Positions 35,035 through 44,474 are shown, counted from the first letter of the stretch. The stretch: DNA of 64,000 nucleotides from Njordibacter sp937773555 (GCF_047730085.1 NZ_CP159830.1:2790001-2854000); one strand, 5' to 3'. Notes: a model not told the origin generated them from the letters alone. Numbers and translations are program-made.

Positions 35035-35952
35035 TTACATTATTTGGCTATTACGCTTCATAAAATTGATCTCTAACTGCACGGCCTTTTTGAATGGTGA
35101 AGAGCCCGCATACAAACATCCAAAATGACCTCCATCAACCACGTGGAATTCTTTTGGAGCGTTAATTGCATTAAACACAGTTTTTTGTACTTCTGGATTA
35201 CAATGTATCATCTCATCATTGAGCCCCACCAGCATCATAGTAGGAACCTTTATAAACGCAGCAGTGATGTGTGGCACAAGGGGAACCGGGGTGTTAGGGG
35301 TGACCTTACTCACTAAATTTTGCCAATGACTACCAAAACGACCCCCATGAGTAATGAACCAAGAAAAGGCTTGTATGGGTTTGAGTAGAGAAGGTGCATT
35401 TAATTGATCTGCTGAAACAACAGGAAGAGGCCCAATTACCTCGGCTTCAAATTCACTCAAATCGCCCACTTCAAACATAGTCTTCAGCTCGTCAAAGTCT
35501 GCCTTTAAGGTAGAGGATTGGATGTTGACTACGCCTGTTGCAGGAATATGAGCAACGATACCAGCAAGACCTTCAATAAAGGCCCCAACAACGAGCACTA
35601 ACATGGCCGCATAGCTATCGCCCCATAAGAAAATCTGCCCGTTATGTAGCTCTTTTAAATTTTGAGTGTGTAAAAATGCATCCTTGAAGCCCCTTGCCTG
35701 AATCCAAGGGTTGATCACTTGTCGCTCTACACCATCACTATCTCCAAAACCTGCATGATCATACAAAATGACATTTAATCCAGCACCTTGAAACTGAGAA
35801 GCATAGTCTTCCAGCCCCATTGATATTGTTGCCGTGGTACCGTGAGCCATGATGACACAAGGTGCTGTTGCCCCGTCTTGTGCTGCATACCATCGACCAC
35901 GCAATATATTTAGACCGGAGGTAAACTCTATGAGGGTATAGTCTAATGGCAT
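35035..35952 (-). CDS. Alpha/beta-hydrolase-fold protein
   Basis: This is a 305-residue hydrolase. The oxyanion-region motif is VIMAHGTTATISM, followed by ILYDHAGFGDSDG. The nucleophile elbow is LWGDSYAAML, with serine at about residue 120. Its last glycine is replaced by alanine. The later LVGLNDEMI may hold the acid, and VDGGHFGCLY the histidine. It resembles serine aminopeptidase-like and dienelactone-hydrolase-like proteins. There is no signal peptide. It converges on the ureohydrolase gene. No specific substrate can be proposed. Confidence 0.82.
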   Translation of the reverse strand: MPLDYTLIEFTSGLNILRGRWYAAQDGATAPCVIMAHGTTATISMGLEDYASQFQGAGLNVILYDHAGFGDSDGVERQVINPWIQARGFKDAFLHTQNLKELHNGQIFLWGDSYAAMLVLVVGAFIEGLAGIVAHIPATGVVNIQSSTLKADFDELKTMFEVGDLSEFEAEVIGPLPVVSADQLNAPSLLKPIQAFSWFITHGGRFGSHWQNLVSKVTPNTPVPLVPHITAAFIKVPTMMLVGLNDEMIHCNPEVQKTVFNAINAPKEFHVVDGGHFGCLYAGSSPFKKAVQLEINFMKRNSQIM

Positions 35953-36094
35953 CGTTATTTTCTACCTTAAATTATTGGAAAAAATGCTAATTGTGACCAA
36001 TCAAGGTTATCACTTCTTGGTTACAGTTTGCTTTGGCACACATTAGTTTCTTAATCTAAGTGGCCAGAAAAAGAATAGAACAGCCTTTCATCAA

Positions 36095-36226
36095 ATGGCC
36101 CACTTAGGCAAACAACAAACCACTTTATCACCTTTATTTAGCGCTCACAAAGGTAAACTTAGCTGCCCTTATTTACCCCAATATATTGAACTGAGTCACC
36201 AATTAGTGGATCATCCACTGAGTTAG
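36095..36226 (+). CDS. Possible small ORF, 43 aa
   Basis: An ATG at 36095 opens a 43-codon frame with a plausible composition (several Leu, His, Gln; one Cys). I do not recognise it. It ends six bases before a second small ORF, which in turn abuts the epimerase gene. No clear ribosome-binding site precedes it. It is reported only because of this ordered arrangement on one strand. Confidence 0.2.
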   Translation: MAHLGKQQTTLSPLFSAHKGKLSCPYLPQYIELSHQLVDHPLS

Positions 36227-36231
36227 GAGAC

Positions 36232-36318
36232 ATGCAATTGGCTAAAATATCAAACGCCCAGCAGCTTGCTTTGGAATTACCTGGGCGAAATGGATTCCCA
36301 TTAAAGAGTGAACCTTAA
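36232..36318 (+). CDS. Possible 28-aa leader peptide before the epimerase gene
   Basis: The ATG at 36232 has a strong ribosome-binding site (TAGGAGAC) directly upstream. The 28-codon frame stops at 36318, and the epimerase gene starts with TTG on the next base. This tight join suggests translational coupling, since the TTG itself has no good site of its own. The peptide has no known motif (KISNAQQLALELPGRN region). It could be a leader or simply a coupling ORF. An alternative is that it is a chance frame. Confidence 0.35.
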   Translation: MQLAKISNAQQLALELPGRNGFPLKSEP

Positions 36319-37161
36319 TTGAAAATATTATTTGCAGGATGTGGTGACATTGCTCAGCGAGTGCCACCTAAAATGAACAGTGCACATGAGTTTTTTGGTT
36401 TAAAACGTCAATCAACCCTACTTGCTAATGGTATCAATCCCCTGGTAGGAGACCTCACTGATGTGGCTTGTTTAAACCACATTTTTACAGAGGGTTTTGA
36501 TGTGGTGGTTGCCACACTCACACCAGACAGGATGACCAAAGAGGGTTACCAAAAGGCCTATGTTAACTCTTCTGCAGCCCTAGCTTTAGCAATTTACAAC
36601 GCAGTTTATAAGCCTAAATTGGTTATTTGGGTTTCTAGCACTAGCGTCTATGGGCAGAACTTAGGGGCTTGGGTAGATGAAGATTCCCCAGCCAGCTCAA
36701 CAGCTTTTTCTGGACAGGCGCTGCGTCAAGCAGAAGAAAACATATTAGCCCTGCCATGTGCCACAGTAGTGGTAAGGTTTTCTGGCATATACGGCCCTGG
36801 CCGCACTCGTATGCTAGATCAGGTACTCGCGGGAGTAGGGTGTGCAGACCAACCTGAACAATGGGGTAATCGAATTCATAGTGAGGATTGTGCCGGTGTT
36901 ATTGGGCATTTGATTAGTCAAAATGAGCAGCAGATACCGTTATTAGAACTGTATGTGGCGACAGATTGCGAACCAGTAACACAATATGAATTGCGCGGCT
37001 GGCTGGCTGAAAAGCTGAGTGTGAGCTTAGTGGAACATCAGGCAAGTGCGCGCTCAGCTAGGCGCTGCAGTAACAAAAAGCTGTTGGATTCTGGCTATAA
37101 TTTCATATTCCCAAGCTACCGCGAAGGCTATTCAGCTTTAATCAAAGAGCTAACATTATAG
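36319..37161 (+). CDS. NAD-dependent epimerase/dehydratase-like (extended SDR) protein
   Basis: The 280-residue protein resembles YeeZ-type atypical SDRs. It has an N-terminal Rossmann motif MKILFAGCGDIAQR, which replaces the usual GxxGxxG spacing, then VWVSSTSVYG-like VIWVSSTSVYGQN with the SDR Ser/Tyr region, and RFSGIYGPGRTRM. The start is a TTG that directly follows the stop of a 28-codon ORF. Enzymatic role is not known for this group. It converges on the class II aldolase-family gene, with a 15-base gap. Confidence 0.82.
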   Translation: MKILFAGCGDIAQRVPPKMNSAHEFFGLKRQSTLLANGINPLVGDLTDVACLNHIFTEGFDVVVATLTPDRMTKEGYQKAYVNSSAALALAIYNAVYKPKLVIWVSSTSVYGQNLGAWVDEDSPASSTAFSGQALRQAEENILALPCATVVVRFSGIYGPGRTRMLDQVLAGVGCADQPEQWGNRIHSEDCAGVIGHLISQNEQQIPLLELYVATDCEPVTQYELRGWLAEKLSVSLVEHQASARSARRCSNKKLLDSGYNFIFPSYREGYSALIKELTL

Positions 37162-37176
37162 GTGGGCCAATCAGGC

Positions 37177-37932
37177 TCACTTGAGTAAATCAGGATATTT
37201 TTTATGGTATATTCGGCGCAGTGCTATAAAGTGTCTCTCACCTTCTATTTTGCTCCACTTGATGATTTGTCGCCCATACTCATTAGCCACAACCTCTGGA
37301 ATGATATTGAGCTCTTGGCCGGTATTCATCGCTTTTAACTGAACTTCACACGCACGGTCTAAAAAATACAGGTCATCAAAAGCATCCCACAAATAGGGCC
37401 TAGAAACGAGAACACCATGGTTGGCGCACATCAGCACATCCTTAGTTTTTAAACTGTCCACAATAGTGCCCCCGATCGCTGGGTCACCAGGATCGCCATA
37501 CACCCCTAGATAGGCAATCCGCTGTACGAAGCGAAGTGCATGTTGGCTAGACATAGTAACAGTCTGATCCTTTAGCAATGTAAGTGCGGTGATGTTTGGT
37601 TGATGTGAGTGGAGAATAGCCCTAGCACGGGGAACATCACGATGAATTGCACCATGAATATTTAAGTTGCTAGGCTCAACTTCGCCAACACCTGAGATAA
37701 TACTGCCAGCAAAATCGGCTATTAAAAAGTCTGAACTTTTAGCTTCAGACCAATGCAAACCGTATGGCAGGGCCAGAAAATGCTCACTACTACCGGGCAA
37801 CATTGCGGTTAGATGATTTACAACACCTTCATTCCAATTATGTTCCGCCATATAGCGGTGAATAAGGGCTAAATCAAACCGCAACTGATTTTCAGCTGAT
37901 AACTCATCGAACATATTCATAATACCCATCAT
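37177..37932 (-). CDS. Class II aldolase/adducin-family protein
   Basis: This is a 251-residue zinc-type aldolase or epimerase fold. Metal-binding histidines are visible in ILHSHQPNITAL and in CANHGVLV. Family features such as GEVEPSNLNIHGAIHRDVP and MSSQHALRF are clear. Members act on phosphorylated or free sugars, but this branch, with an N-terminal MAEHNWNEGVVNHLTAM segment, is mostly uncharacterised. There is no phosphate-binding signature that I can assign. It is followed by glpD-operon DNA but separated from it by 185 bases, and lies on the same strand. Confidence 0.83.
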   Translation of the reverse strand: MMGIMNMFDELSAENQLRFDLALIHRYMAEHNWNEGVVNHLTAMLPGSSEHFLALPYGLHWSEAKSSDFLIADFAGSIISGVGEVEPSNLNIHGAIHRDVPRARAILHSHQPNITALTLLKDQTVTMSSQHALRFVQRIAYLGVYGDPGDPAIGGTIVDSLKTKDVLMCANHGVLVSRPYLWDAFDDLYFLDRACEVQLKAMNTGQELNIIPEVVANEYGRQIIKWSKIEGERHFIALRRIYHKKYPDLLK

Positions 37933-38116
37933 TTCTATGCGCTAGCTAGGCTAAGATATTACTTGGGATCGTATTAAAGATCAAAAGTAGGTAACGTTAC
38001 TAGGTGCTCATACTGGCACTTTAAAGACTCATAATGATGATCTGAAGACTATCATTAACCCCTTTTTTACACTAATTTTGCTACTAGTGACCTTATAAAA
38101 AATAAATAGTTTAAAC

Positions 38117-39733
38117 CTAAAAAGAGGTCGATATGCTGTCGACATACTCTTGCATTTTTTCTTCTGACTCACTCCCAAATAATATATCGCAAGCCTCTTT
38201 TAGCCCTTTAGCATTGAGCAAATCATCTTGCCGCACTACTAGAGATATTTTGGACCGGCGCCGCAGAAAGTCTTCAAGCTTGGTTATCATTTCGTGCTTT
38301 GCTGCATACTCAATTTCACAAACAGTATATTCAGCGTGTTCTATCAACAGATCTGCCTGGCTTTTATCGTCCTTTATTTTGCTAAGCAGCTCGAATGCAT
38401 TAGAGCCATAGCGTCGCCAAAATCGCTCTGACAAAGGTTCAGCTGATTTTTCTCCCGTCATCTGATCAAGATTTATGGTGTGGGCTTCAGCAAAAAACTG
38501 GTCTTTTATGGTATTGCTAGGCTCACCATACCAAGTGATATCTGGTTCTTTAAGTTCAATATTGAACGTCTCTACAATCTCAGAAACCTCATCGCCCACG
38601 TTGATGCAATCAGTTAACTTACCACCAAAAATACTGATATATTTTTGTTTCTTATTAATGTCGATCGCGTGTTTACGAGATAGCTTAACCCAATCAGCTG
38701 TGCCGCCACTATCGCCTTCAATAGCCAGAGGACGCACTCCACACCGTTCAGCAATAATATCAGCTTTGGTTAATGGCTTGGGCAAGTTAAGTAATTGATT
38801 AACGTTATCTAAAATAAAATCACGGTCTTCATCAGTCACGTCACTAAGCGGTGAATCCACTTGGGTATCGGTAGTACCGATGCACGTTTTGCACCCCATA
38901 GGAATGACAAAAAATAAACGCCCATCACTAGCGAAAAAAGCCAATACTTTTTGGTTGGCGCTAATTTGGTCAACAATTAAGTGAACCCCTTTGGAGAATA
39001 CATGGTGATGCTCGGTTGATTGTTCAGTGGTTTCGTTATATTTATCAACAAAAGGGCCTGCCGCATTAATTAAGACTTTTGCCTTTATGGGGAAAGCTTC
39101 TCCCGTCATTTCATCTTGCGCTGCTATCGTCCAATGATCGCCAACATAATCTGCCGCTTGAGAAGACACATAGTTAGCAGCAATGCAGCCATTATCAAGG
39201 CTAGAGCGAATAAAGTTAAATACAAAGCGGGAATCATTATCAAAAAGGTAAGCGTCAGAATACTCAAACCCTCCTTTGGCATTGCTGATATTAATAACTG
39301 GCTCGCTAGCAGTTATTTTTTTTGGCGTTAAATATTGTGGATGTTTGGTGTAGAAGCGACCAAATAACCAGTACACAATAGTACCTAGATAAACAAACAG
39401 GGGTGGGAAGCGAAAGCCTTTTTGAATGCAGGTTAAAAAGCGAATTTCTTTAACGGTAGAAGGGTAGCTCTGCATTAATAAGTTACGGCTTTTACACAGT
39501 TTATTCACTAATCGATATTCATGACTTTCTAAATACTTAACACCTCCCCAAGCAAGGTTTGACGAATTAGAGCTAGTAAAGCCAGCAAAATCACCTTTAT
39601 CGATGAGGGCCACTTTTGCTCCTTTTGCAGATAATGCCGCCGCCGCAACAGCACCATTAATGCCACCACCGATAATAGCCACATCGAATGTTTGGTTTTT
39701 AAGTTGTTCAATATTTTTTTTACGCAGTAACAT
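38117..39733 (-). CDS. glpD: Glycerol-3-phosphate dehydrogenase (FAD, GlpD type)
   Basis: GlpD oxidises sn-glycerol 3-phosphate to dihydroxyacetone phosphate at the membrane and feeds the quinone pool. The 538-residue protein has FDVAIIGGGINGAVAAAAL at residues 16-34, DKGDFAGFTSSNSSNLAWGG, and CKTCIGTTDTQVD followed by the GVRPLAI motif. I use the ATG at 39733; a GTG at 39763 is also open. It is the last gene of the ugp operon, which fits import of glycerol phosphates and their oxidation. No GlpK gene is in the window. Confidence 0.9.
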   Translation of the reverse strand: MLLRKKNIEQLKNQTFDVAIIGGGINGAVAAAALSAKGAKVALIDKGDFAGFTSSNSSNLAWGGVKYLESHEYRLVNKLCKSRNLLMQSYPSTVKEIRFLTCIQKGFRFPPLFVYLGTIVYWLFGRFYTKHPQYLTPKKITASEPVINISNAKGGFEYSDAYLFDNDSRFVFNFIRSSLDNGCIAANYVSSQAADYVGDHWTIAAQDEMTGEAFPIKAKVLINAAGPFVDKYNETTEQSTEHHHVFSKGVHLIVDQISANQKVLAFFASDGRLFFVIPMGCKTCIGTTDTQVDSPLSDVTDEDRDFILDNVNQLLNLPKPLTKADIIAERCGVRPLAIEGDSGGTADWVKLSRKHAIDINKKQKYISIFGGKLTDCINVGDEVSEIVETFNIELKEPDITWYGEPSNTIKDQFFAEAHTINLDQMTGEKSAEPLSERFWRRYGSNAFELLSKIKDDKSQADLLIEHAEYTVCEIEYAAKHEMITKLEDFLRRRSKISLVVRQDDLLNAKGLKEACDILFGSESEEKMQEYVDSISTSF

Positions 39734-39932
39734 TAGCAAAATCCATTGTCTTAATATCAGCACTTACAACAAACACGTCATAAGTTTTATGCTTAAAGCT
39801 CATTAATTGTGGTGCCGCCAAAGACAAGTTGTGGCGGTACTGAAACGTCTGCAGCTCCCGCAGAGCGCAACCTAGTGCGCAACTGACCGGCCTCGTTAGT
39901 TGGCTTGGAGAGTTTTCGATTTGAACTGCCAC
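39720..39932 (-). CDS. Possible 70-aa hypothetical protein between phosphatase and glpD
   Basis: A GTG-started frame overlaps the phosphatase stop codon at 39932 and runs 14 bases into glpD. I do not recognise the product. It would fill a 200-base gap in an otherwise tightly packed operon, which argues for it. The absence of a known motif and the GTG start argue against it. It could also be a degraded gene or untranslated spacer. Confidence 0.25.
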   Translation of the reverse strand: MAVQIENSPSQLTRPVSCALGCALRELQTFQYRHNLSLAAPQLMSFKHKTYDVFVVSADIKTMDFANVTA

Positions 39933-40528
39933 TATTGGTGCTCAGCAACCAAGTATTTTATTTCACCTGTTTGATGGTGCGGTAAAGAGCGATGTTTATG
40001 TGGTGATATCCCAGCAATCGATGTACTCAAAATTTGCAACATGTCACCATGGGAAACTAACAAAATTACTTCGCACTGATACTGCCGCTCCAACCTATCA
40101 ATCACATTAAGGCCCCTTTGGGCAACGTCTTTGGGGCGTTCTACACCATCATCAGAATGCTTATCCACTTCATCCCGCTGCCAGATATTGTCATAGTGCT
40201 CAGCAGACATGCCTTCCCAGTTACCAAAAAAGCGTTCTCGAAGACCCACCTCTTGCTCAGGTTGTGGCAGATTCAAGGTGTTGGCAACTAGTTGTGCTGT
40301 TTGTAGGGTTCTTAAAAAATCAGAACAAACTATATGAGTTATGGCCTCTCCTGTAAATCCTCTTACTGAGGCAATAACCTGTTTTGAGCCTCGGTCTGTA
40401 AGCCCGAACCGTTCACAACCTATTTTAGGATCACTGACAATTACGCCAGTTACATTCGCGTCACTTTCGCCATGTCGCATTAATAAATAACTATTTCTAA
40501 AACGTGCTTCATTCATTAAAGGTTTCAA
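39932..40528 (-). CDS. Histidine-phosphatase-family (phosphoglycerate-mutase-like) protein
   Basis: This is a 198-residue phosphatase. The catalytic LMRHGESDAN motif places R18, H19 and G20 at the active site. The second histidine is in LLVSHGDML, and ERFFGNWEGM provides the acidic loop. It resembles broad-specificity cofactor-independent members. It overlaps the EEP-family gene by four bases and lies in the Ugp/GlpD operon, so a glycerol-phosphate-related phosphoester or the released head group phosphate is a plausible substrate. That is inference from position only. Confidence 0.85.
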   Translation of the reverse strand: MKPLMNEARFRNSYLLMRHGESDANVTGVIVSDPKIGCERFGLTDRGSKQVIASVRGFTGEAITHIVCSDFLRTLQTAQLVANTLNLPQPEQEVGLRERFFGNWEGMSAEHYDNIWQRDEVDKHSDDGVERPKDVAQRGLNVIDRLERQYQCEVILLVSHGDMLQILSTSIAGISPHKHRSLPHHQTGEIKYLVAEHQ

Positions 40529-41364
40529 AAATGTATCTCAAGAGTAATGGGTTGATGGTCAGATAAGTCAGTGGTGCTATCTACGCTAACATTAACTGGG
40601 TAGGTGATGAGCTCATTGCTAAGCCAGAAATAATCACGACAATGGCCACCCTGTGTCCACTGAACTTTGTCGAAGATGCCACAGGTTGCAGGCTGTATCT
40701 GAACTGGACCAGAGTGCTTCCAGGTATCGATCCAGCCATGGTTTATTTGGTACTGGTAATGAGTGCTTTTTGGGTCAAAATTAAAGTCGCCACATAAAAT
40801 ACGGGCTGATGCCAAGTAACCTTCTTGAAAACACCCGGGGCCGTGCGCTTTAGGGTATTTAAGGTGCGCTAAACGATCTAGCTCTATCGCCTGAAGGTGC
40901 TCAAGCTGCAGTTGTGCTTCATTGCCATCATGATATGCAAGGTGAGTATTAATAATGCTCAACGGGCCCATCTTTGAATTAATACAAGCTTCAATTGCAA
41001 CCCTAGGCATTTGCCATTTTCCTAATGCAGCAGGTTGTGGGAGCTGGTGAACCTTAAAGTCTAACAGGGGATCCTTAACCAGGGTTAAATTACCAAACTC
41101 CTGACGATCCTTTGGATTACTAGTGGCACTAGGCCAACTATAACCAGAGCCCCAAAGGGCTATATGGTTTGGAAAATATTGCTGCGCCAGCTGGCACTGG
41201 TCGGGTTGCTCCTGCGTACAGTATGCTGTCATATGACGCGCGACTTCCTGTAAGCAAATAATATCGAAGTTGCCTAACGACTTAATATAGTCCAGGGTGC
41301 GCGAAAAGTCAGACCCGCTATTAACGGATTTCCCATATTGAACATTCCAAGACAAGATGCGCAT
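40525..41364 (-). CDS. Endonuclease/exonuclease/phosphatase (EEP) family hydrolase
   Basis: This 279-residue metal-dependent hydrolase has the EEP motif set: MRILSWNVQYG with the Mg-binding Asn, ICLQEV with Glu40, INTHLAYH, CGDFNFDP, and a final LSDHQPI histidine motif. The fold includes sphingomyelinases, inositol phosphatases and DNases. It is one base after ugpE and overlaps the histidine phosphatase gene, inside a glycerol-phosphate import operon that lacks UgpQ. A phosphodiesterase that opens glycerophosphodiesters is therefore an attractive guess. No signal peptide is seen, so it would act in the cytoplasm. Confidence 0.86.
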   Translation of the reverse strand: MRILSWNVQYGKSVNSGSDFSRTLDYIKSLGNFDIICLQEVARHMTAYCTQEQPDQCQLAQQYFPNHIALWGSGYSWPSATSNPKDRQEFGNLTLVKDPLLDFKVHQLPQPAALGKWQMPRVAIEACINSKMGPLSIINTHLAYHDGNEAQLQLEHLQAIELDRLAHLKYPKAHGPGCFQEGYLASARILCGDFNFDPKSTHYQYQINHGWIDTWKHSGPVQIQPATCGIFDKVQWTQGGHCRDYFWLSNELITYPVNVSVDSTTDLSDHQPITLEIHF

Positions 41365-42174
41365 TTACTTAATACCTGCATGCATAAACGACTGAATAAA
41401 TCGTCGTTGGAAAATTAAGAATAAGATCAGCAACGGACCGATAGCGATCAACGTACCTGCGGAAATAACTGACCAGTCCACACCCGACTCAGGTGCACCA
41501 AATATTGCCATACCAACGGTTAAAGGTCGGCTTGCCTCAGTATTGGTAACCACAAGGGGCCATAGAAAGTTATTCCAATGATAGCTCACAGAGACCAAGC
41601 TAAAGGCCAAGTAAGTGGGGAACGCTAAGGGCACAAATACTTTCCAGATAATGCCAAGGCCGGATAAGCCTTCAACTCGAGCGGCATCTTCAAGCTCCTG
41701 CGGCACAGTTTTAAAGGTTTGACGCAATAGGAAGATGCCAAAAGCACTTGCCAGATAAGGCAGGCCAACCCCTAAATAGGTATCTATTAAATCAAGCCCA
41801 GCCAATGTGCGGTAGTTTTCCACAATGAGCACTTCAGGCATTACCATTAGCTGTGTAAGCACAAGAGCAAAAGCAAACCCACGCCCAGCAAATTTTTCTC
41901 TCGCCAGCGCATACCCTGCAAGTGTGCAAAGAAATAGCTGTGAAGCCAGAATTAAGCTTGTGATAACAATGGTGTTTAACATGTAACGGAAAAAAGGTGC
42001 CTGATCCCAAGCTGACTCGAAGTTCTCTAGGGTCAATGGTGCAGTCAACGAGAATTTGGTAGCAAATTCAGGCGGATGAAAAGCAGCCCAAAACGCATAC
42101 AGCAGTGGTAATACCCAAAGTATGCCTAGCAGGTAGGCTGATACTTTAGAAAAAGTTTGGAACCAAGAAGACAT
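41365..42174 (-). CDS. ugpE: Ugp-type ABC transporter permease, UgpE-like
   Basis: This is a 269-residue inner-membrane permease with six hydrophobic segments. The CUT1-type EAA loop is VPQELEDAARVEGLSGLGI. The N-terminal SAYLLGILWVLPLLYAFW and the periplasmic FHPPEFA segment are typical of the second permease of sugar and glycerol-phosphate importers. It lies between ugpA (five-base gap) and the EEP gene (one base). With UgpA it should form the membrane channel for the binding protein at 43122. Confidence 0.88.
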   Translation of the reverse strand: MSSWFQTFSKVSAYLLGILWVLPLLYAFWAAFHPPEFATKFSLTAPLTLENFESAWDQAPFFRYMLNTIVITSLILASQLFLCTLAGYALAREKFAGRGFAFALVLTQLMVMPEVLIVENYRTLAGLDLIDTYLGVGLPYLASAFGIFLLRQTFKTVPQELEDAARVEGLSGLGIIWKVFVPLAFPTYLAFSLVSVSYHWNNFLWPLVVTNTEASRPLTVGMAIFGAPESGVDWSVISAGTLIAIGPLLILFLIFQRRFIQSFMHAGIK

Positions 42175-42179
42175 AACTT

Positions 42180-43052
42180 TTACCGATAGTGAATTTTACG
42201 ATCAAGAAGCAGCATCTGCACCAAAGCAATGACTGCCAAAGTTGCTAACATAACCACAGTGAGGGTTGCCGCGTAGTAGCTGTCGAGAAAGCTAAACGCT
42301 GTTTCATAGATGTAATACAAAAGTAGGTTACTTTCATTGTTAGGCCCACCCTTGGTTAAGATGAACAAATGATCAACCAGCTTAAATGCATTTAATATGG
42401 CATTAATTAAAACAAACAGTGTAGTGGGCATAAGCAATGGGAAGGTTATCTTCCTAAATATTCTCCATGCACTAGCACCCTCTAGTTTCGCTGCAGCATA
42501 AAGCTCAGGGCTTAGTGTCTGAAGAGCAGCGAGGTAAAAAATCATAAAAAATCCAGCCTCTTTCCAGACGGTCATTACCATCAAGCTAGATAGTGCAAGG
42601 TCTGGATCTCCAAGCCAATTAGGGCCCTCAATTCCAACCAGTGCAAGTAACTGATTAAACAGTCCAATTTGGGGGCTATAAAAAAATAACCAGATATTCG
42701 CTACAGTGATCATAGGTAATATGGTGGGTGTAAAGAAAGCTAGCCGCAGTAAACTGGTGCCACGAATCTTACTATTTACCCAAAGCGCCATCATAATGGC
42801 CAGAGCTATGGATGTGGGAACAGTTCCCACTGCATACCAGAAATTATTTTCAAAGACTTTCCAGAATACAGGATCTTCTAACAATAGCTGGTAGTTTTCG
42901 AAACCAACAAACTGACTAGGAGCCACATCTGATCTGGCCCAAGTAAAACTACGCCATATAGACTTAAGTGTAGGCCAATGAGTAAACGCTATTAAAAAAG
43001 ATAGCGCCGGCAACAGCAGCAGCCAAGCTTTCAAGTTAAATCGGTTGAGCAT
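42180..43052 (-). CDS. ugpA: Ugp-type ABC transporter permease, UgpA-like
   Basis: This is a 290-residue permease with six membrane segments. The coupling EAA motif is SPELYAAAKLEGASAWRIF, and the N-terminal KAWLLLLPALSFLIAFTHWP matches UgpA-type proteins. The ATPGVVA-like periplasmic region reads FVGFENYQLLLEDPVFW, which is common to CUT1 first permeases. A strong hairpin at 43089-43115 precedes it, after the binding-protein gene. It pairs with UgpE. Confidence 0.88.
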   Translation of the reverse strand: MLNRFNLKAWLLLLPALSFLIAFTHWPTLKSIWRSFTWARSDVAPSQFVGFENYQLLLEDPVFWKVFENNFWYAVGTVPTSIALAIMMALWVNSKIRGTSLLRLAFFTPTILPMITVANIWLFFYSPQIGLFNQLLALVGIEGPNWLGDPDLALSSLMVMTVWKEAGFFMIFYLAALQTLSPELYAAAKLEGASAWRIFRKITFPLLMPTTLFVLINAILNAFKLVDHLFILTKGGPNNESNLLLYYIYETAFSFLDSYYAATLTVVMLATLAVIALVQMLLLDRKIHYR

Positions 43053-43088
43053 ATTTTGTATTAGCCAGTTTAATAATTAGAGGATTAA

Positions 43089-43115
43089 ATTGGGGCCGAT
43101 ACTACCGGCCCCAAT
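43089..43115 (-). promoter_or_regulatory. Perfect 10-bp hairpin between ugpB and ugpA
   Basis: ATTGGGGCCG (43089-43098) and CGGCCCCAAT (43106-43115) form a perfect stem with a seven-base loop, starting seven bases after the ugpB stop on the minus strand. No T run follows on that strand. It probably blocks 3' decay of the ugpB message and tunes the ratio of binding protein to permease. Confidence 0.65.
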
Positions 43116-43121
43116 GGATTC

Positions 43122-44408
43122 CTACTTATAGCGCCGTAAGATTCTTTCAGCTTGCTTTTGAGCGTCTGTTAACGCTTCTTCCGCTGAAGACTGTCCAGTT
43201 AACGCTGCCTGAATCGCATCATCAAGATACTTTCGAACGCGTCCTGCTTCGTGAGTAGACAGTTCCGCTGTAGCGTGAGTGAGCTGGTCGCGTGCTACTG
43301 CAGCCGGTGGGAAGGTTTTAAGATAGGCTTTAAGCGTTTCTGTTTCGTAAGCGCTTGGACCAACACCCATATAGCCAGTTGATTTAGACCAATGAGCTGC
43401 TTGCTCAGCAGAAGTCATAAACTTCACAAATTTCAGCGCAGCTTTCTTTTCTTCAGCTGATGATTTCTCGAAGATATAAAAATTACCGCCTCCAGTAGGT
43501 GAGCCTAGCTCCTTATTACCTGGTAATTTGGCCACACCAAAGTCAAAACTAGCCTTGTTTTTTACCGTAGTTAAGTTGCCTGTTGAGTGCCACATAATGG
43601 CGGTTTTTTGATCAAGAAAGTTTTGACGTAACGTGCCCCATTCAATCATACCTTTAGGCATAATAGCGTGCTTATTACCCAGATCCTGCCAATACTCTAA
43701 AGCCTCAACAACACCAGGTTTGTCAAAGTATGTTTCTGTACCTTCCTGATTCATTAACACTTCACTATTTTGCTTAGTAAGTGCACCAAACATCCAGTAT
43801 GGGTAGCCAGTTGATGGGATCATTGCACCCCATTGGTCAACCGTTCCATTAGCGCTTTTTTTAGTTAACTTTTTACCCATACTGACAAACTCTTCCCAGC
43901 TTGTGGGTGGCATCTCGGGATCTAAACCAGCAGCACGGAACATATCCTTGTTATAGTACATAACGATAGTAGAGCGCTGAAATGGTACGCCCCATGTTTT
44001 GCCGTCAGCTTTACCATTTTCCATTAAAGCTGGGTAAAAACTATTCAACCATTGTCGCTCTTCATCGGTGCTCACAACATCATCAAAAGCAACAATAGCT
44101 TCAAGGTTGCGAAGTTCATGAATGTCGATAGAGAACATAACTGACAATTGTGCTGGAGAGCCACTTTGTAAGGCCGCTAATGCCTTCACACGAGCATCGT
44201 TGTAGTTACCAGCATAAATGGCATTAACATTAATGTCAGGGTTTTCCGCTTCAAACTTGTCTACCATTCCATCAACAATTTTAGTCAATGAACCACCTAC
44301 CGCTACTGGGTAGTACATGGTTAAATCGGTAGCGGCGTTAGCAACAGTACTCAATCCAAGGATTGAAGCCACGCCAACAGTCGTCAGGTATTTAGATAGT
44401 ATTTTCAT
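43122..44408 (-). CDS. ugpB: Glycerol-phosphate-type binding protein, UgpB-like
   Basis: This 428-residue periplasmic protein has a signal peptide with an ANA cleavage site near residue 25. The mature start has LTMYYPVAVGGSLTKIVDGM, a pattern shared by UgpB proteins, and FEAENPDINVNAIYAGNYND follows. WGVPFQRSTIVMYYNKDMF and SPTGGGNFYIF are further family blocks. The substrate is probably sn-glycerol 3-phosphate or a glycerophosphodiester, given GlpD and GlpR in the same operon. It is followed by a strong hairpin. Confidence 0.88.
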   Translation of the reverse strand: MKILSKYLTTVGVASILGLSTVANAATDLTMYYPVAVGGSLTKIVDGMVDKFEAENPDINVNAIYAGNYNDARVKALAALQSGSPAQLSVMFSIDIHELRNLEAIVAFDDVVSTDEERQWLNSFYPALMENGKADGKTWGVPFQRSTIVMYYNKDMFRAAGLDPEMPPTSWEEFVSMGKKLTKKSANGTVDQWGAMIPSTGYPYWMFGALTKQNSEVLMNQEGTETYFDKPGVVEALEYWQDLGNKHAIMPKGMIEWGTLRQNFLDQKTAIMWHSTGNLTTVKNKASFDFGVAKLPGNKELGSPTGGGNFYIFEKSSAEEKKAALKFVKFMTSAEQAAHWSKSTGYMGVGPSAYETETLKAYLKTFPPAAVARDQLTHATAELSTHEAGRVRKYLDDAIQAALTGQSSAEEALTDAQKQAERILRRYK

Positions 44409-44474
44409 CGGTCATATTCCTCACTTTATTTGTTATTACTTTATAACTTACTTCAACTTTAAAAACTTCTTATG

